DNA from: Exophiala sp. HKRS030 | Taxonomy: Eukaryota; Ascomycota; Eurotiomycetes; Chaetothyriales; Herpotrichiellaceae | Direction of reading: 5' to 3' | Assembly (NCBI GenBank): GCA_023897205.1 | Contig: JAHWDD010000007.1 | Span: 372,001 to 436,000, forward strand | Length of the DNA stretch: 64,000 bases | Shown here: in pieces, positions 33,483 through 43,861 of the stretch | Position numbering within the stretch: position 1 is the first letter of the stretch | Layout of the letters: each line of letters starts with the position of its first letter | Position numbers and translations under genes: made by a program | The notes under the pieces: generated by a model | The model's input: only the letters and a program-made list of their open reading frames with translations | What the model was told of the DNA's origin: nothing | The model's database searches: none

Positions 33483-34778
33483 ATGGCTGACCATGCATTC
33501 TCTACGCAGCTTCCCAGCATGGTCCGAAAGCCTAAGGCTGTATGGCCTGGACTGGTCAAAATGGGCATGTATCAGAAGCAGATAGCTGGAGATGGTATGT
33601 TCTCGGCCCTGCGTTTGATTGTCTGGCATGCTGATATGATTATAGGCAATTGTCTGTTTGCATCTCTCTCTGACCAACTCTACGGCACACCGGCGAAACA
33701 CCCCGAGATACGTGCGAGCATTATCGACCACATGCGAACCTGCCGACCAGTCTTCGAGCATTATGTCCACAAGGATGATGTGCAACAACGCCGAACCCTC
33801 CGTTCTGCTGCAAATGCCGTCCGTCAAGAGCCAGAAGACGCGTTTGAAGCGTACCTTTCCCTCATGTCGCGACCTGGAACCTACGGTGGAGAACCTGAGT
33901 TGGTCGCCTTCTGTCAGGTCTTTGACCAGGACGTGACGGTCCACCTTCCACGCATTCAGAACTTCAACAGAGATTCGATCTCCTACACAAATGAACACCG
34001 ATACAATACTTCTATTGCAGCACCCCTGCACATCTGTTACGGCGGAGACGAGGTCACGCGAGCACACTATGACTCAGCCCGAAGCCGAGACGGTTCAACT
34101 CCTCGAAGCCGCAATAGCCCTCTCCTCAGACCTCAAGATGCTCCTCGAAACTCCATCAGCGGCACTCTATCTTCCTCCCCAGTGTCGAGCCTTACTTCAA
34201 GAGCCATTCGCAACAGCAGAGCAGAATTATCCTCCGAGCTCATCCAAGACTTTCTCCAGAAGAGCAAGAAAGAGACAGAAATCAACCTAGACCAGCTCAA
34301 TGACAAGTATCGCGCTAGAAGCCCGTCGGTAACTTCATCACAACGCAGCTCGAGCTCAAAGAGATCCCTAGACGATGATGGAGAACCAATTCGATCAAAC
34401 AAACGTGCCGACAGACGCAAGAGCGCTCGAAAGCGTGGAGACATTGCAGTTACCATTCCAGACCCAGACGGTGAACTTTCGCCACGTCTCCTCGTCGAAT
34501 CCCCTGGACCAGACACACCTCTGAGCACTCAAGACACCGATGTTTCGTCTGATGCCCCCCTTCAAGAGCGCCCAACTACTACAGTCAAAGCCATGCCGGT
34601 AGTCCTTGACGATGACCACTCGAACTACAAGCATGTTTCTCGTAGCACGAAGCAAGCATCGCAGCAACAAGCTCGTCCGTCCGTTCACGTCCTCAAACAT
34701 AGACCACAACCATCTGAGTCCTCCAGCCCACGAATGATTTCGGTTGCAGAGAGACCAAAATCGACATTGCGAGCATAA
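33483..34778 (+). CDS. OTU-domain cysteine protease (deubiquitinase)
   Basis: Cleaves ubiquitin chains; similar in layout to OTUD3-type enzymes. 414 residues from two exons (33483-33594, 33646-34778). The 51-nt intron splits the catalytic motif: exon 1 ends in Asp37 plus one base of Gly38, and exon 2 supplies Asn39-Cys40-Leu-Phe, giving the OTU motif DGNCLF. The catalytic His178 is in AHYDSAR after PLHICYGG. The OTU fold covers about residues 15-185. The rest is a Ser/Arg-rich tail with a short helical segment (ELIQDFLQKSKKETEINLDQ, about 241-260) and basic clusters that could be nuclear localisation signals. The start codon has a fair context (AATCATGG). An additional upstream exon is possible but not needed. 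Confidence 0.92.
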   Translation: MADHAFSTQLPSMVRKPKAVWPGLVKMGMYQKQIAGDGMFSALRLIVWHADMIIGNCLFASLSDQLYGTPAKHPEIRASIIDHMRTCRPVFEHYVHKDDVQQRRTLRSAANAVRQEPEDAFEAYLSLMSRPGTYGGEPELVAFCQVFDQDVTVHLPRIQNFNRDSISYTNEHRYNTSIAAPLHICYGGDEVTRAHYDSARSRDGSTPRSRNSPLLRPQDAPRNSISGTLSSSPVSSLTSRAIRNSRAELSSELIQDFLQKSKKETEINLDQLNDKYRARSPSVTSSQRSSSSKRSLDDDGEPIRSNKRADRRKSARKRGDIAVTIPDPDGELSPRLLVESPGPDTPLSTQDTDVSSDAPLQERPTTTVKAMPVVLDDDHSNYKHVSRSTKQASQQQARPSVHVLKHRPQPSESSSPRMISVAERPKSTLRA

Positions 34779-35895
34779 TCACAGCACACGGTCGAAGGAG
34801 TTTGGTGGTCAAACACGCGTGGGACATTTGGTGTCTGTTTTGCCTTGGTGAGGTGTTCTGTGAAGCGATCCGGATTTGCATATGAATGATACCCCCCTTT
34901 CCAGCATAGCGTTGCGGCGAGTATGGCATAAGGGTACTGCGTAAAGAGAATCGAGTTCAAGGGGAAAAAAAGAACTCGCCTAGAAGGGCAGTCGATCTTG
35001 GGTTGCCTGGCGCCTTTTTTTTTTAAACACGAAATGATTTATGAAGTCGACGGTCACATCATAGAGAAGATCAATATCTGATCGACCCCCAGCAGCAGCA
35101 CAGGGAAGCTGACTTGTTGGATCTTGCGTTCTTTTCTTTGTCCCTCTCAGCAGTGGTCTGGGAGAGACTACTAGGTACTTATGGTAGAAAACCAACACCC
35201 TGATACAGGTGACGTTCCCCTCGGCTTGTAGTTTGCGCAACGTTGACTTTTGTATCGTGTTGGCCTTTGCAAGGTTGATGTACTTTGATCTTCACCTACG
35301 GGTGAAGCGTCGAAATGTATGGTCGGTGCCGCCCACCACCAACACCACTTGCCATGACGGGATCCCTACCTACTACGTAAGTCGGAAGTAGATACCCCGT
35401 ACAGGACATCATGTTGTACTCATTCGAACGACCCACGAGAAGGAGAAGATCAAACTTTTGACTCGCCATTGATCAGGTAACCGGTAGTGAGTGATTGGCA
35501 AGAACGAAAAGAGAGAAAGCAGCACGAGCGAGCATCGCCCTGAATGCTCCCGAAAGTTTTCGCGTGTTTGTGGCCAGAACATGACTGCGAGGCATCAGTG
35601 TCTAGCGACCACAAGCCGGAACTAGGTTAACCAGGATCGTGACGAATAATCATCTTGGGTATAGAAGGACGATATGGTTGTGGCACGATTCTATGCAAGA
35701 TGCACCGTCCATGAGACTTCAATTGATAGTATCTCGAAAAAAAAAGAACCTATGAAGTTCTGAGTCTCATGCATTAATCACAATAAACCACCAGCGCCTT
35801 GCGGGTGTACCCTCGAGCATGTTTTCATCATAATCTTTCGTATTTCTTGGACGACCAAACTGCGTGACGGTAATGATTTCCATCTCTGTGTCTTC
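34779..35895. other. Intergenic between convergent OTU and SreA-type genes
   Basis: About 1.1 kb of 3' flanks, with a T10 tract near 35015 and an A9 tract near 35740. No supported gene. Confidence 0.5.
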
Positions 35896-37428
35896 TCACG
35901 TCACGTAAGATAGATCGTCGATTTCTCGTTCCTTCGCACGTAAAGCTGCCCTCATAACCTCAGCCTCACGCATCAATTGTGCCCGTCGCTCTGCTCGTAG
36001 AAGCTCTTGATCTCGTTCGGAATCAGCAACCACTGAATGACCGACTTCTCGATCTTGGCTCCGTCGACCGGTATCTGTCAGGGCAGGATCCAGATGCATG
36101 CCTTCCGAGGCCGCAGCAGCCAGTTGCACCTGAACTCTGTATTCCTCTGGCGGTCGTGGAGTGGTTTGTTGAGTGTCGCTACTCGCCGTTTCGGGTACAT
36201 AACCGGTGTAGTCCACGGTAGGCGGCGGTCTCCTCCTCTTCGGCGCAGGTGACGCGTCGACAGAATCTTGGTAGACGGCTTGTTCTGGTGAAACGGGTTC
36301 GGGAGAGATAGAGACTGTCTTTTGAGAGGAAGGCGCGTCCGGTCGTTGTGAATCCGGATATGCTGGGACGACTCTTTTCCTTCTCTTGATGGTGGACTTC
36401 TTCATCTGAACAGGTCGATGTGCACCATGTAACTTGTGGTACAGGCCACATGCATTACAGATAGGATGACCTTGCTCATCACGGCGCCACAAAGGCGTGA
36501 CCGTGGTGCCACAGTTCTTGCAGGCGACAACTAAAGTGTTACCAGGCGAAGGCTGAGACTGGGTATCGGTGTTGACGGCTTGGGTTTGAGCGGGAACCGA
36601 AGTAGATGGGAGAGCTTCTTCCCTCAAAGGTTGAGGGGCACTCGTCACGACCGCTGAAGGGTTGGTAGAGCGTGCGACTCTATTGTTGTAGGCTGGGCAT
36701 CCTGAACAACCCTCGGCCCCGCCAGCCCCATTGCAATTGCCTCCACCCGGACAAGAACCCGGGGTATGTTCGGGTGCTCTATAAGGTATACTGGTGGATT
36801 GGTTTGATGTTGAGGTTGGAGATCCTGCTGCCACAGGGGAAGTGGTGGCGCGTTGACGCGGACTCTCTCCAGGAGCAGTTGAAGCTGGACGTTTGAAGGT
36901 GGTCGGTCTTGGTGTATTTCGAGTTTTCAAATACAAGCCGCAAGCGTTACATATCGTCGTACCTGTTGGTGATCGCCGCCACAAGGGTGTCTTGGTCGTG
37001 CCACAATTGCTAATACATAAATTAGTGGGGAATCGTAAGAAGCGAATTAAGGGCATCATCGGGTCTATTAGCAGTAGACTTGTCGTTGTTATAGAGGGCG
37101 CGAACTGTACATACCTGCAGACTTGGCCCAGCACGGTGCTGTCCTCTTGCTGTTCCGCTTGCTCATGCGACAAACGTGGCGTTTCGGCGGCCTCGGGTCT
37201 TGGGCTCGGCCGACTGGGATGGCTACCTTCAGTGGCGGCGTCACTCACATGCCCATCGTAAGCGGACAATTGTGGTTGCGATCCGTGACGTTCACCACGC
37301 GCAGACGACACAAGTTGATGAGCAGCGTCGAGGTCCTCGGCGGATGGGTGTCGCATAAGACTTTCCCGCTCCGGGCCCAACGAGGCGGAACGTGGCAAAG
37401 CATCCATGGGACTTCGCACGGCCAACAT
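35896..37428 (-). CDS. sreA: GATA-type siderophore/iron repressor (SreA family)
   Basis: A nuclear repressor of siderophore biosynthesis and iron uptake when iron is sufficient; the family binds ATCWGATAA-type sites. 475 residues from two exons (37115-37428, 35896-37009). Zinc finger 1 is C104-x2-C107-x17-C125-x2-C128 and finger 2 is C268-x2-C271-x17-C289-x2-C292. Between them lies the four-cysteine region that defines this family and senses iron (C191, C197, C206, C209 in [13 protein letters not shown] and CSGC). The C-terminus has the expected Arg/Glu-rich coiled coil ([20 protein letters not shown]). The 105-nt intron falls between the first two cysteines of finger 1 (C104-Ser|Asn-C107) and has no stop in frame. 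No siderophore synthesis gene is nearby. Confidence 0.95.
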   Translation of the reverse strand: MLAVRSPMDALPRSASLGPERESLMRHPSAEDLDAAHQLVSSARGERHGSQPQLSAYDGHVSDAATEGSHPSRPSPRPEAAETPRLSHEQAEQQEDSTVLGQVCRYVQFAPSITTTSLLLIDPMMPLIRFLRFPTNLCISNCGTTKTPLWRRSPTGTTICNACGLYLKTRNTPRPTTFKRPASTAPGESPRQRATTSPVAAGSPTSTSNQSTSIPYRAPEHTPGSCPGGGNCNGAGGAEGCSGCPAYNNRVARSTNPSAVVTSAPQPLREEALPSTSVPAQTQAVNTDTQSQPSPGNTLVVACKNCGTTVTPLWRRDEQGHPICNACGLYHKLHGAHRPVQMKKSTIKRRKRVVPAYPDSQRPDAPSSQKTVSISPEPVSPEQAVYQDSVDASPAPKRRRPPPTVDYTGYVPETASSDTQQTTPRPPEEYRVQVQLAAAASEGMHLDPALTDTGRRSQDREVGHSVVADSERDQELLRAERRAQLMREAEVMRAALRAKEREIDDLSYVT

Positions 37429-38638
37429 GCCTCCTCGAGATCTCTTGCCTTGGTTGTTGAGGCTTTAAACCTAGCAGGGAGAGAAGAGAGATGGTTGGAA
37501 ACGTGATAGGACCGAACAAAAGGCGCCGGAGCCCTGTGGAATGATGGGTAGGGTGGAAAGATCGGTGAAGTTCAGTGGAAAACCGCCAGTCCAGGCACCA
37601 AGGGGGAGAAGTGAGATGTGTCCTAAGAGCGCTTATAGAGACCTTTCGTCAGTCGAACACGGGGTGATAGGGTATATACAGGGTGAAAGAATGTGAATTT
37701 CGAGAAGAAAAGGGAATTTGCAACGTGGACAGGATGGAATTCTCAGGTTGAGTGACTGAGAAGACTGGCAAAGAGGGCGAAAGTGACGCCAGAAGTTGAA
37801 TATGGAGCCCATGGCAGGCGCGAGTGGAGAGAATGTTGCGTTTCCCAGCGTAAGCATCAAACACCTCGATCATGATTGGTTCATGGCTTCGACGGCACGT
37901 GTTGGGACGGTTAAAGTCACACTACAAAGTCCGACTTGCTTAGTTATCATCGTTACTGTGAGTACGAGTACGAGTACTCCTTGACCTACTCCGTAAGAGT
38001 ATGTAGAGCAAAGCCCACCGCCGCCGGTACTCCGTACGATGTCGACAGTCTCCCCGACCGACATGGTGACGGTGGCGATAGGCAATCAAAAACTGTCGTG
38101 ACGAGGAGTTGCTTTACTTTATAGCTTTGATCGCCACGGAGTAGTTGAGGACAATGGCTCATCTCCACGGATACGTGACACGCTTTTCCCAAACACCTAT
38201 CCTTACCTAACTCTACGATTCCTGTATGGTCAGAAAATCGTTCAACGACGCGTTCTCGTGATCTTACACGCTTTCAAGAAATTAATCTAGGTAGTTACAA
38301 CTTTTCTACATTCGCGAACTTCCCCCTGCCACTCCCCTCTTGACACACTGCACCCTTCATATCATGTTGACAGTCTTGTATTCTGTACCGTCCTTGAGCA
38401 TATGATTCTCCCCAGGGCGATCCCACCCCTACACACTATTCCCAATAGCGCATCCGTATTCTCAACATATTCCCAGCATAAGAAATTTTACGCCCTGGGT
38501 CAAATTCCAATTTCCTGGATCCCGAACTGGCCGACAAATGGCTCTCACGGTATTCGTTGTCGTCATTGAGGTCATTGATCATCCAGTGCCAGTCGTTCTG
38601 AAGATGGTTTGATGTTCCGCCTCATAGAGATCAAAGTC
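37429..38638. other. Intergenic: SreA-type promoter and 3' flank of the COPI-associated gene
   Basis: About 1.2 kb. It carries three tandem GAGTAC units (37960-37977) and, 50 bp further on, a perfect GTACTCCGTAC (38027-38037). I found no consensus ATCWGATAA site for self-regulation. Open frames are short. Confidence 0.5.
37960..37977. repeat. (GAGTAC)3 micro-repeat
   Basis: Three perfect head-to-tail GAGTAC hexamers followed by TCC. The same hexamer is the core of the GTACTCCGTAC-like motif found elsewhere outside coding exons. Confidence 0.8.
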
Positions 38639-39331
38639 TTAGACTTGTTCCGCGCCCCATCCAGCATCAGCATCCCTCATGTTGGAAGGAGGTTCGATCG
38701 AAGGCAAGAATTCGAGTGCGCAGTATCCCACGCCGACAAAGCCAACGATGGTGCCTGCAATGATGCGCAAAACGTGATGTTCGAGGATGATGCTACCGAC
38801 GAAGATATAGACTACATAGTGTTAAAATCTTGTCGCAGGAATCTGGCCCAATACTGACAGATGCCTCGTCCGAGGAAGGAGAACAAGAAGCTTGCATATT
38901 TCGGTAGGTAAGGTGGAACTTGAGGAAGTAACTCGAGGCCGGCGACAGCTGGAAATGATGTCAGTCTGTTTCTGGTTTCTGGGAGTTACGGCACAAATGT
39001 AGTCTTACCCAGGCCGAAAAGTATCACATAGATTCCGACAATAATGTTTCGACTGTTTCACACTCAGCATTTGTCTTTGCGCAAAGGAGAGATTTCGACG
39101 GACATTCCAATGTCTGGGATGAATTGACTGATACCTGTTGAGGAATGTAAGTAGATGGCCTTCTTCAACCTGCGCGTGCGACAGTCCCAAGACCATGGCT
39201 TACCTCCAAGAACCATTATGGCACCAACGGCCAAATTGACCAGTCGACTACATAGTCGTTAGTACTGCGGACTGTAGTGCTAGCCAGCACCTCTGACATG
39301 TTTGGGCATACAAGATGTTGGAGAAGTCCAT
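38639..39331 (-). CDS. COPI-associated Golgi membrane protein (TVP15-like)
   Basis: A 133-residue membrane protein of the COPI-associated family (PF08507), located in Golgi/COPI vesicle membranes in yeast. Six exons: 39312-39331, 39204-39247, 39104-39134, 39009-39052, 38859-38948 and 38639-38811. Joined, they read MDFSNIFRLVNLAVGAIMVL, then GGISQF, then IIVGIYVILFGLAVAGLELL, then KYASFLFSFLGRGIFYIFVG and a fourth hydrophobic segment, ending in a conserved tail (PSIEPPSNMRDADAGWGAEQ). This gives four membrane segments and both typical ends. Exons of 20, 44, 31 and 44 nt make the gene invisible to ORF scans. The junction of exons 3 and 4 (donor GTCCGT) is the least certain; it gives FIPDIGIRNIIVG. 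Remaining donors are GTATGC, GTAAGC, GTAAGA and GTCAGT. Confidence 0.88.
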
Positions 39332-39734
39332 GTTGTCAAGCTTGCGATGTCAATGCGACAGTGTTTGAAGGGTAGATCGATGGAGGATCGTGAAATACAA
39401 AATGTAAGACGATCAGAGCTTTGAAGATTTGCAGAATATCTGTCCAGAGAGAAAACGGCGCAGGCAGAAAACAAAGGGGAGAGCAATAATATGGAGCTGC
39501 AGCTACGAGACGAGTAGAAGCCAGAGTTCAGGGACAAAAAGATGGGGAAATGCGCCTGCTCTGGACACAGCATCCTTGCCAAGTCAATCGACGTCACTGG
39601 CCTTAACGTGACACTACATGGTGCTCGTACTGATGCAGTGCAGGAAAAATTCACTGGTACCAGACACCAGATTACAACAACACTCAATTCATACTCATTA
39701 GTGGCTAGGAATCTAGAGCACATTTTGCAACCCA
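39332..39734. other. Short intergenic gap upstream of the COPI-associated gene
   Basis: 403 bp between two minus-strand genes: the promoter of the COPI-associated gene and the 3' flank of eIF2B alpha. An open frame across it (39280-39744, minus) is unsupported. Confidence 0.5.
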
Positions 39735-40990
39735 TTAAAACCATAGTTTGATCAATTCCTCACTCACTGCCTTTGGAGTCAGAATCCCATTCTCGGTTAT
39801 CAGCGCATCAATCAGTTCGGGAGGAGTTATCTCCACCATATCTCGTACATCGACGAGCTGACTTTCGGATGTGCTCTGCTCCTTAGCTTGTGAACCCGTG
39901 TTCGTGCTGAAATGTAGAACATCCTGCTTGACACCCATCCGCGCCAGGTCAAGCGGTCCAAAACCCAGAGGGAAATTGCGCACAAATTTGTAAGACTCGA
40001 CTGCAATGTGTAGTGGCATCGACACGGCCTTGGAGATCATTCCTATCTGGTGGGTTCCAAGCTCAGTGACAACCGAGCCATTTTCCAGCACTGCGCTGGC
40101 ACCAACGATCAGCTGAGGTGCTGAAGATGTCGCAGGGAGCGATGCCAGGGCATAGGTCATGGCTGAGAGAGGGATCGTGGTCGTCGGGATAGATAACTTC
40201 CTTAACTTAGAAATGGACTGGGAAATGTTATCGGTGAACCCAGCCGAAGGCAGGATGTATATGACGTTGAAGTAGCGGCCAGACTCAGCGGCATGTGTGA
40301 GGAGGGTTTGAACGACTCGGCTGTAGCCATAGGTGATGATAGTGGATTCTTCCTTGATGAAAGGAAGGGCGTAGTGGGCGATTTTCAAACGAGCTTCGTT
40401 TGCTCGTTTTACAAAAAGGGAAGAGTTTGTGAGAATATGATGGCGTAGAGTCGTGAAATCGGAATCTGCAAGCGACGAAGGTCTCTGTTGGAAAGAGCTG
40501 ACCAAATAGCGTTGGAAGAGTTCGGTGCCTGCAGAAAGCGGTATGGGATTTCGTTGAGAGGCAAGGAGCTTTTGTGAATGTGTTGCCAGGAGGCTGAGAG
40601 TCTCAGAGATGGTTGTTAATTGTGTCTTGGCGAGTAATGATATGAGTGCTTGGATGGCTGCTATCGGGGGTGTGATGGTCGGATCCTCCTGAACGAGATC
40701 GTTGTAGTAAGCGACAACATCAAAGTCAGTCGTGGGTGACTGTGATGGTTTTGATGTAGTCGGCGGCGTCTCGAATGCGGCTACTGTTCCAGGGAACGAG
40801 TCAGACGTGGTTCGAATCATTCTGAGAAGTAATACATCTCTTGCGTTCTTGAACGACCAGCGCATCAACAAAGCAGAGGCGATCAACCACATTAGAGCCA
40901 TACCCCAAGTCATTCCGACCGTTGACTCATGTAGAGAAAATTGTGGTGATGCAAAAAGGGTACACATGCAAGAAACTTACCAGATGCCAT
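39735..40990 (-). CDS. GCN3: Translation initiation factor eIF2B subunit alpha
   Basis: Regulatory subunit of the eIF2B guanine-nucleotide exchange factor; it senses phosphorylated eIF2 and mediates general amino-acid control. The preferred model has a 10-nt first exon (40981-40990, ATGGCATCTG) joined to 39735-40783 across a 197-nt intron whose acceptor GAACAG is preceded by a CTGAC branch site. This gives 352 residues starting MASVAAFETPPTTSKPS. The alpha-helical N-domain begins FDVVAYYNDLVQEDPTITPP, and the Rossmann-like domain has IITYGYSRVVQTLL, NVIYILP and IVGASAVLENGSVVTELGTH, all typical of eIF2B alpha. The alternative is initiation at the ATG at 40820 after an earlier acceptor (CTCAG, 40822), giving 361 residues. 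The gene is divergent from NUF2, with 352 bp between the starts. Confidence 0.93.
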
Positions 40991-41342
40991 GACGACCAAT
41001 ATGTGATTTAATAATCTTATGCTTACAGTCTTAGAACTTCCGGGGCTCGTGGCGTGTTTATATTGGCCGAATGAGGCTTGCACAACTTCTTGTTTGACTC
41101 AATCAGATTTGAAAGCGTGAGGATTCGAGCAAGTCTTCAGAAGGCTGAACGTCAGCCTTGTGAGAGAGTCCTTGGCATTGAACATCGCCGGTGTTTCCCC
41201 GAATATCAGACTATGCCTATCGCGGATTCTGTCAACAAGACAGACTTACAGTACCTTTTCATGTGGTAACGACTCTTTTCTTTTCAAGAATTGTTGTTCC
41301 TTGCCTTGCCTGACCGCGCGATACCGTCACCACCCCCCCATC
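40991..41342. promoter_or_regulatory. Shared upstream region of eIF2B alpha (-) and NUF2 (+)
   Basis: A compact 352-bp gap between divergent starts, so the two genes may share control elements. No motif recognised. Confidence 0.45.
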
Positions 41343-42836
41343 ATGAATTCTCAATATCGTTCCTCTCAACAGCAGCAACAAGGGCGCAGCAAAAAGAAAG
41401 ACGAAGATCCTGCGGACTTTATGCGACTCGTTCGTATCCCTTCTTCACCGCATGCTGTTTACTGACACGTTGGTTAGTCTGAAAAAGAAATAGCATCATG
41501 TATCAGCGAGATGGGTATTCCATTCCAGCCCTCCGACCTCCTCAAACCGAATCCGCAAGTCATCCAGATGGTCTTCGAACACCTGGGCGAACTAGTAATG
41601 AACGCGACTCGCGAAGCGATTGACCCTGCCATGCGCGCCGCCTCAGAAGATGTCTGCGCAGAGTTTCCAGAGCTGGTTCCGACTGAAACAAGACTTCTAA
41701 TGGGATTCTTTATTCAACTACGCACGATGTTGGAGCAATGTGGGATCAACGACTTTTCATTTAACGACCTCGTCCGCCCAACACACGATCGACTCGTCAA
41801 GATCTTTTCATACACGATAAATTTTGTCAGGTTTCGAGAAACGCACACAAACGTGATAGACGAGAATTTTAACAAGGCCGAAACGACCAAAGCGCGGATC
41901 GAGACATTATACACTGAGAACCAGGACATGGAGCAGAGGTTGGAAGAGATGAAGCGCAACCGAAAAGCGATGGAAGTTGCGGTCAAGGAGAAGATGCGGC
42001 GGAACGATGAGCTGAAGGCCCGCTTGCTCGAACTGCGTAAGGGGCAGGAAAGAGTTGCCGAGCAACTTGAACGAGCAAAGGCCGAAAAGAGTCGTGCGCA
42101 GGCATTGCTTGAAGAGAAGACCGAACGACTGGTAAGGGCACGGCAAGACAGCGAGAAATTGAGGCCATATGTTCTACAGAGCCCCGCCGCACTCCAGAGT
42201 GCTCTAACAGAGTTGTCGGAAAACCTAATGCGGGAGAAGGGTCAGATTGATGCTCTAGAGCGAAGGGGCCGTGCTCTGCAGACGTCGGGGGACAGCTTCA
42301 CAGTGGTCCAGAACGACGTCCAGGCATGCGTCAAGGTGCTGGAGGAGATCGCGGTGGAGTTGCAAAAGGAGGAAGAAGAGGATGCTCGGGCGGCCAAGAA
42401 CAGAGATGCACTGGCTGAACGAGGCAACAATGTTCGAGAAGTTGAACAGAACGAGAAGCTGTTGCAGAGACAGCTCAAGAAATGGGAGGAGCGGACGGAA
42501 GAACTGCGAAGGAAACACAAGGACCGAGATGAAGCAAACAAAGCCAAGATGGACGAGCTGAGGGAAACCCAGCGACAGCTCCGAGACGAGAGGGCCGAGA
42601 AAGGTCGCGAGATGGAAAGACGCAGGGTGAGGATTGAACAGACGGAAAAGAAGGTGAGTTTTTACCATCAACATTGACTCCGTTTTGCTGGTGAATATGT
42701 TTGACACTAACCTCGACGTTAGATGGCTGATCTCAAGGACAACATCGAAAACGAAGTGCACTCGGCTCACGAGGAGTATCTGAAACTCGAATCACACATT
42801 GGACTGTATATCACGGAGATGGAACAGAGCATCTAA
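41343..42836 (+). CDS. NUF2: Kinetochore protein NUF2 (NDC80 complex)
   Basis: Forms the microtubule-binding head of the NDC80 complex with NDC80 and is essential for chromosome segregation. 458 residues from three exons (41343-41429, 41478-42653, 42723-42836; introns 48 and 69 nt). The N-terminal calponin-homology domain begins [20 protein letters not shown] and includes [20 protein letters not shown] and [20 protein letters not shown]. From about residue 155 to the end it is coiled coil, rich in Glu, Lys, Arg and Leu. The last exon supplies the C-terminus ([20 protein letters not shown]) that joins Spc24/Spc25. The first donor (GTTCGT) is weak; it is supported by frame and by a CTGAC branch site 14 nt before the acceptor. 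Confidence 0.95.
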
Positions 42837-43150
42837 AGTCTGGTCAAGTTCGACGAAAACCAGTGTTACGACGTGCATGAATGGAGTTGGGCATAGTTAA
42901 CAGTTGGATTGAGATACCCTGGTTGATTCATATCTTTAGCATTGTGTACCTCTCGTTCCCGGTCATTATGAGGTAGTCGGCCTTTAGGACCGATTTGTAT
43001 TATACCCTTGGGGCAAACAAGCACAGTTGAGTCGAAAACAGTCATTGTCGGTCATTGGTGCGGTCATGACTCAATCGTCATTCACAACTGCCTTTGATGC
43101 GTTGAGTGCATGTGTGCGTGTAGCATCCCTTGGCCAAGTCATGCCATTCG
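42837..43150. other. Intergenic between convergent genes
   Basis: 314 bp of 3' flanks of NUF2 and the following minus-strand gene. Nothing recognised. Confidence 0.5.
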
Positions 43151-43861
43151 TTACCCGCTTTCAAGTCGAAACCAACGCGAGGCCACTTTCTCAACCGACA
43201 CTGTTCGACGACCCCAGGATGCTCCATCGTCGCGGATCTTGATGGACGTACTCAGAAGCGGTACCTGGGCTTGCCAGAGTCCTGAACCTTGGTCCGGGTC
43301 TGAATGGTGATTGTCGCTGGCAATGTCACCCCGCAGTTCGACGAGCCTGAGTGATCGTCTCGTTCTATGAGCCGCTGAGACGGCGCTCGCAAAAGTGTGC
43401 GACAGACCTTGCAGGGTGAATTCTGTAGTGCCGTGGTGTTGTCTCAGGAGGTTGACGATCATGATGTGGTGGCCGTTGCAATGGACTTTGAGTTCGGGTG
43501 TAATGAAGTGGCCAGGAGGATAGCTAGATAGATAGCCACGAAGAGTGGTGATGGAAGGACAGAATGCAAGACGACAACGTTGGCTCGCACTCAAGAGGAA
43601 CAGAGTAGGTGACAAGAGAGCATGACTGCTGGAGGGGGTTGTCATGGCCGGGACGAGATCAGGAGCATCTTCTTCGTCTTGCCGCCCAACCGACGTCGAC
43701 GAGTTATGGTGATGATGATCGAGTTGGGTCACGACTTCGTCCAGGAACTCCTCTCTTGTCGAACAGATAATCAGGTCGGTGGTTGTCGATGTATCGTGAT
43801 GGACGAGATCTTCGAGAAGGTGTAAGATGGAGGTGTACTTGGTGCATATCAGATTGGTCAT
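43151..43861 (-). CDS. Conserved-looking protein of unknown function
   Basis: A 236-residue single-exon protein. It has an orderly pattern of predicted strands and helices: TTDLIICSTREEFLDEVVTQ, LLSPTLFLLSASQRCRLAFC, MIVNLLRQHHGTTEFTLQGL and SHTFASAVSAAHRTRRSLRL, ending SRWFRLESG. I recognise the style of a filamentous-fungal family without a name. The order of elements, with no visible Walker A motif, is reminiscent of degenerate RecA-fold proteins such as Elongator Elp4-6 or SHU-complex subunits, but this is only a guess. The ATG at 43861 is the first in frame. It is divergent from the transaminase (721 bp) and convergent with NUF2. Confidence 0.75.
   Translation of the reverse strand: MTNLICTKYTSILHLLEDLVHHDTSTTTDLIICSTREEFLDEVVTQLDHHHHNSSTSVGRQDEEDAPDLVPAMTTPSSSHALLSPTLFLLSASQRCRLAFCPSITTLRGYLSSYPPGHFITPELKVHCNGHHIMIVNLLRQHHGTTEFTLQGLSHTFASAVSAAHRTRRSLRLVELRGDIASDNHHSDPDQGSGLWQAQVPLLSTSIKIRDDGASWGRRTVSVEKVASRWFRLESG

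Noticed and set aside
33345..34067. A 240-codon minus-strand frame opposite the OTU gene
   Set aside because: The OTU catalytic motifs on the plus strand are unambiguous. The antisense frame has no recognisable feature.
39735..40967. A 410-codon reading of eIF2B alpha with a hydrophobic N-terminus
   Set aside because: The first 50 codons are leader-intron sequence between a GTAAGT donor and a downstream acceptor. The hydrophobic stretch is not part of the protein family.
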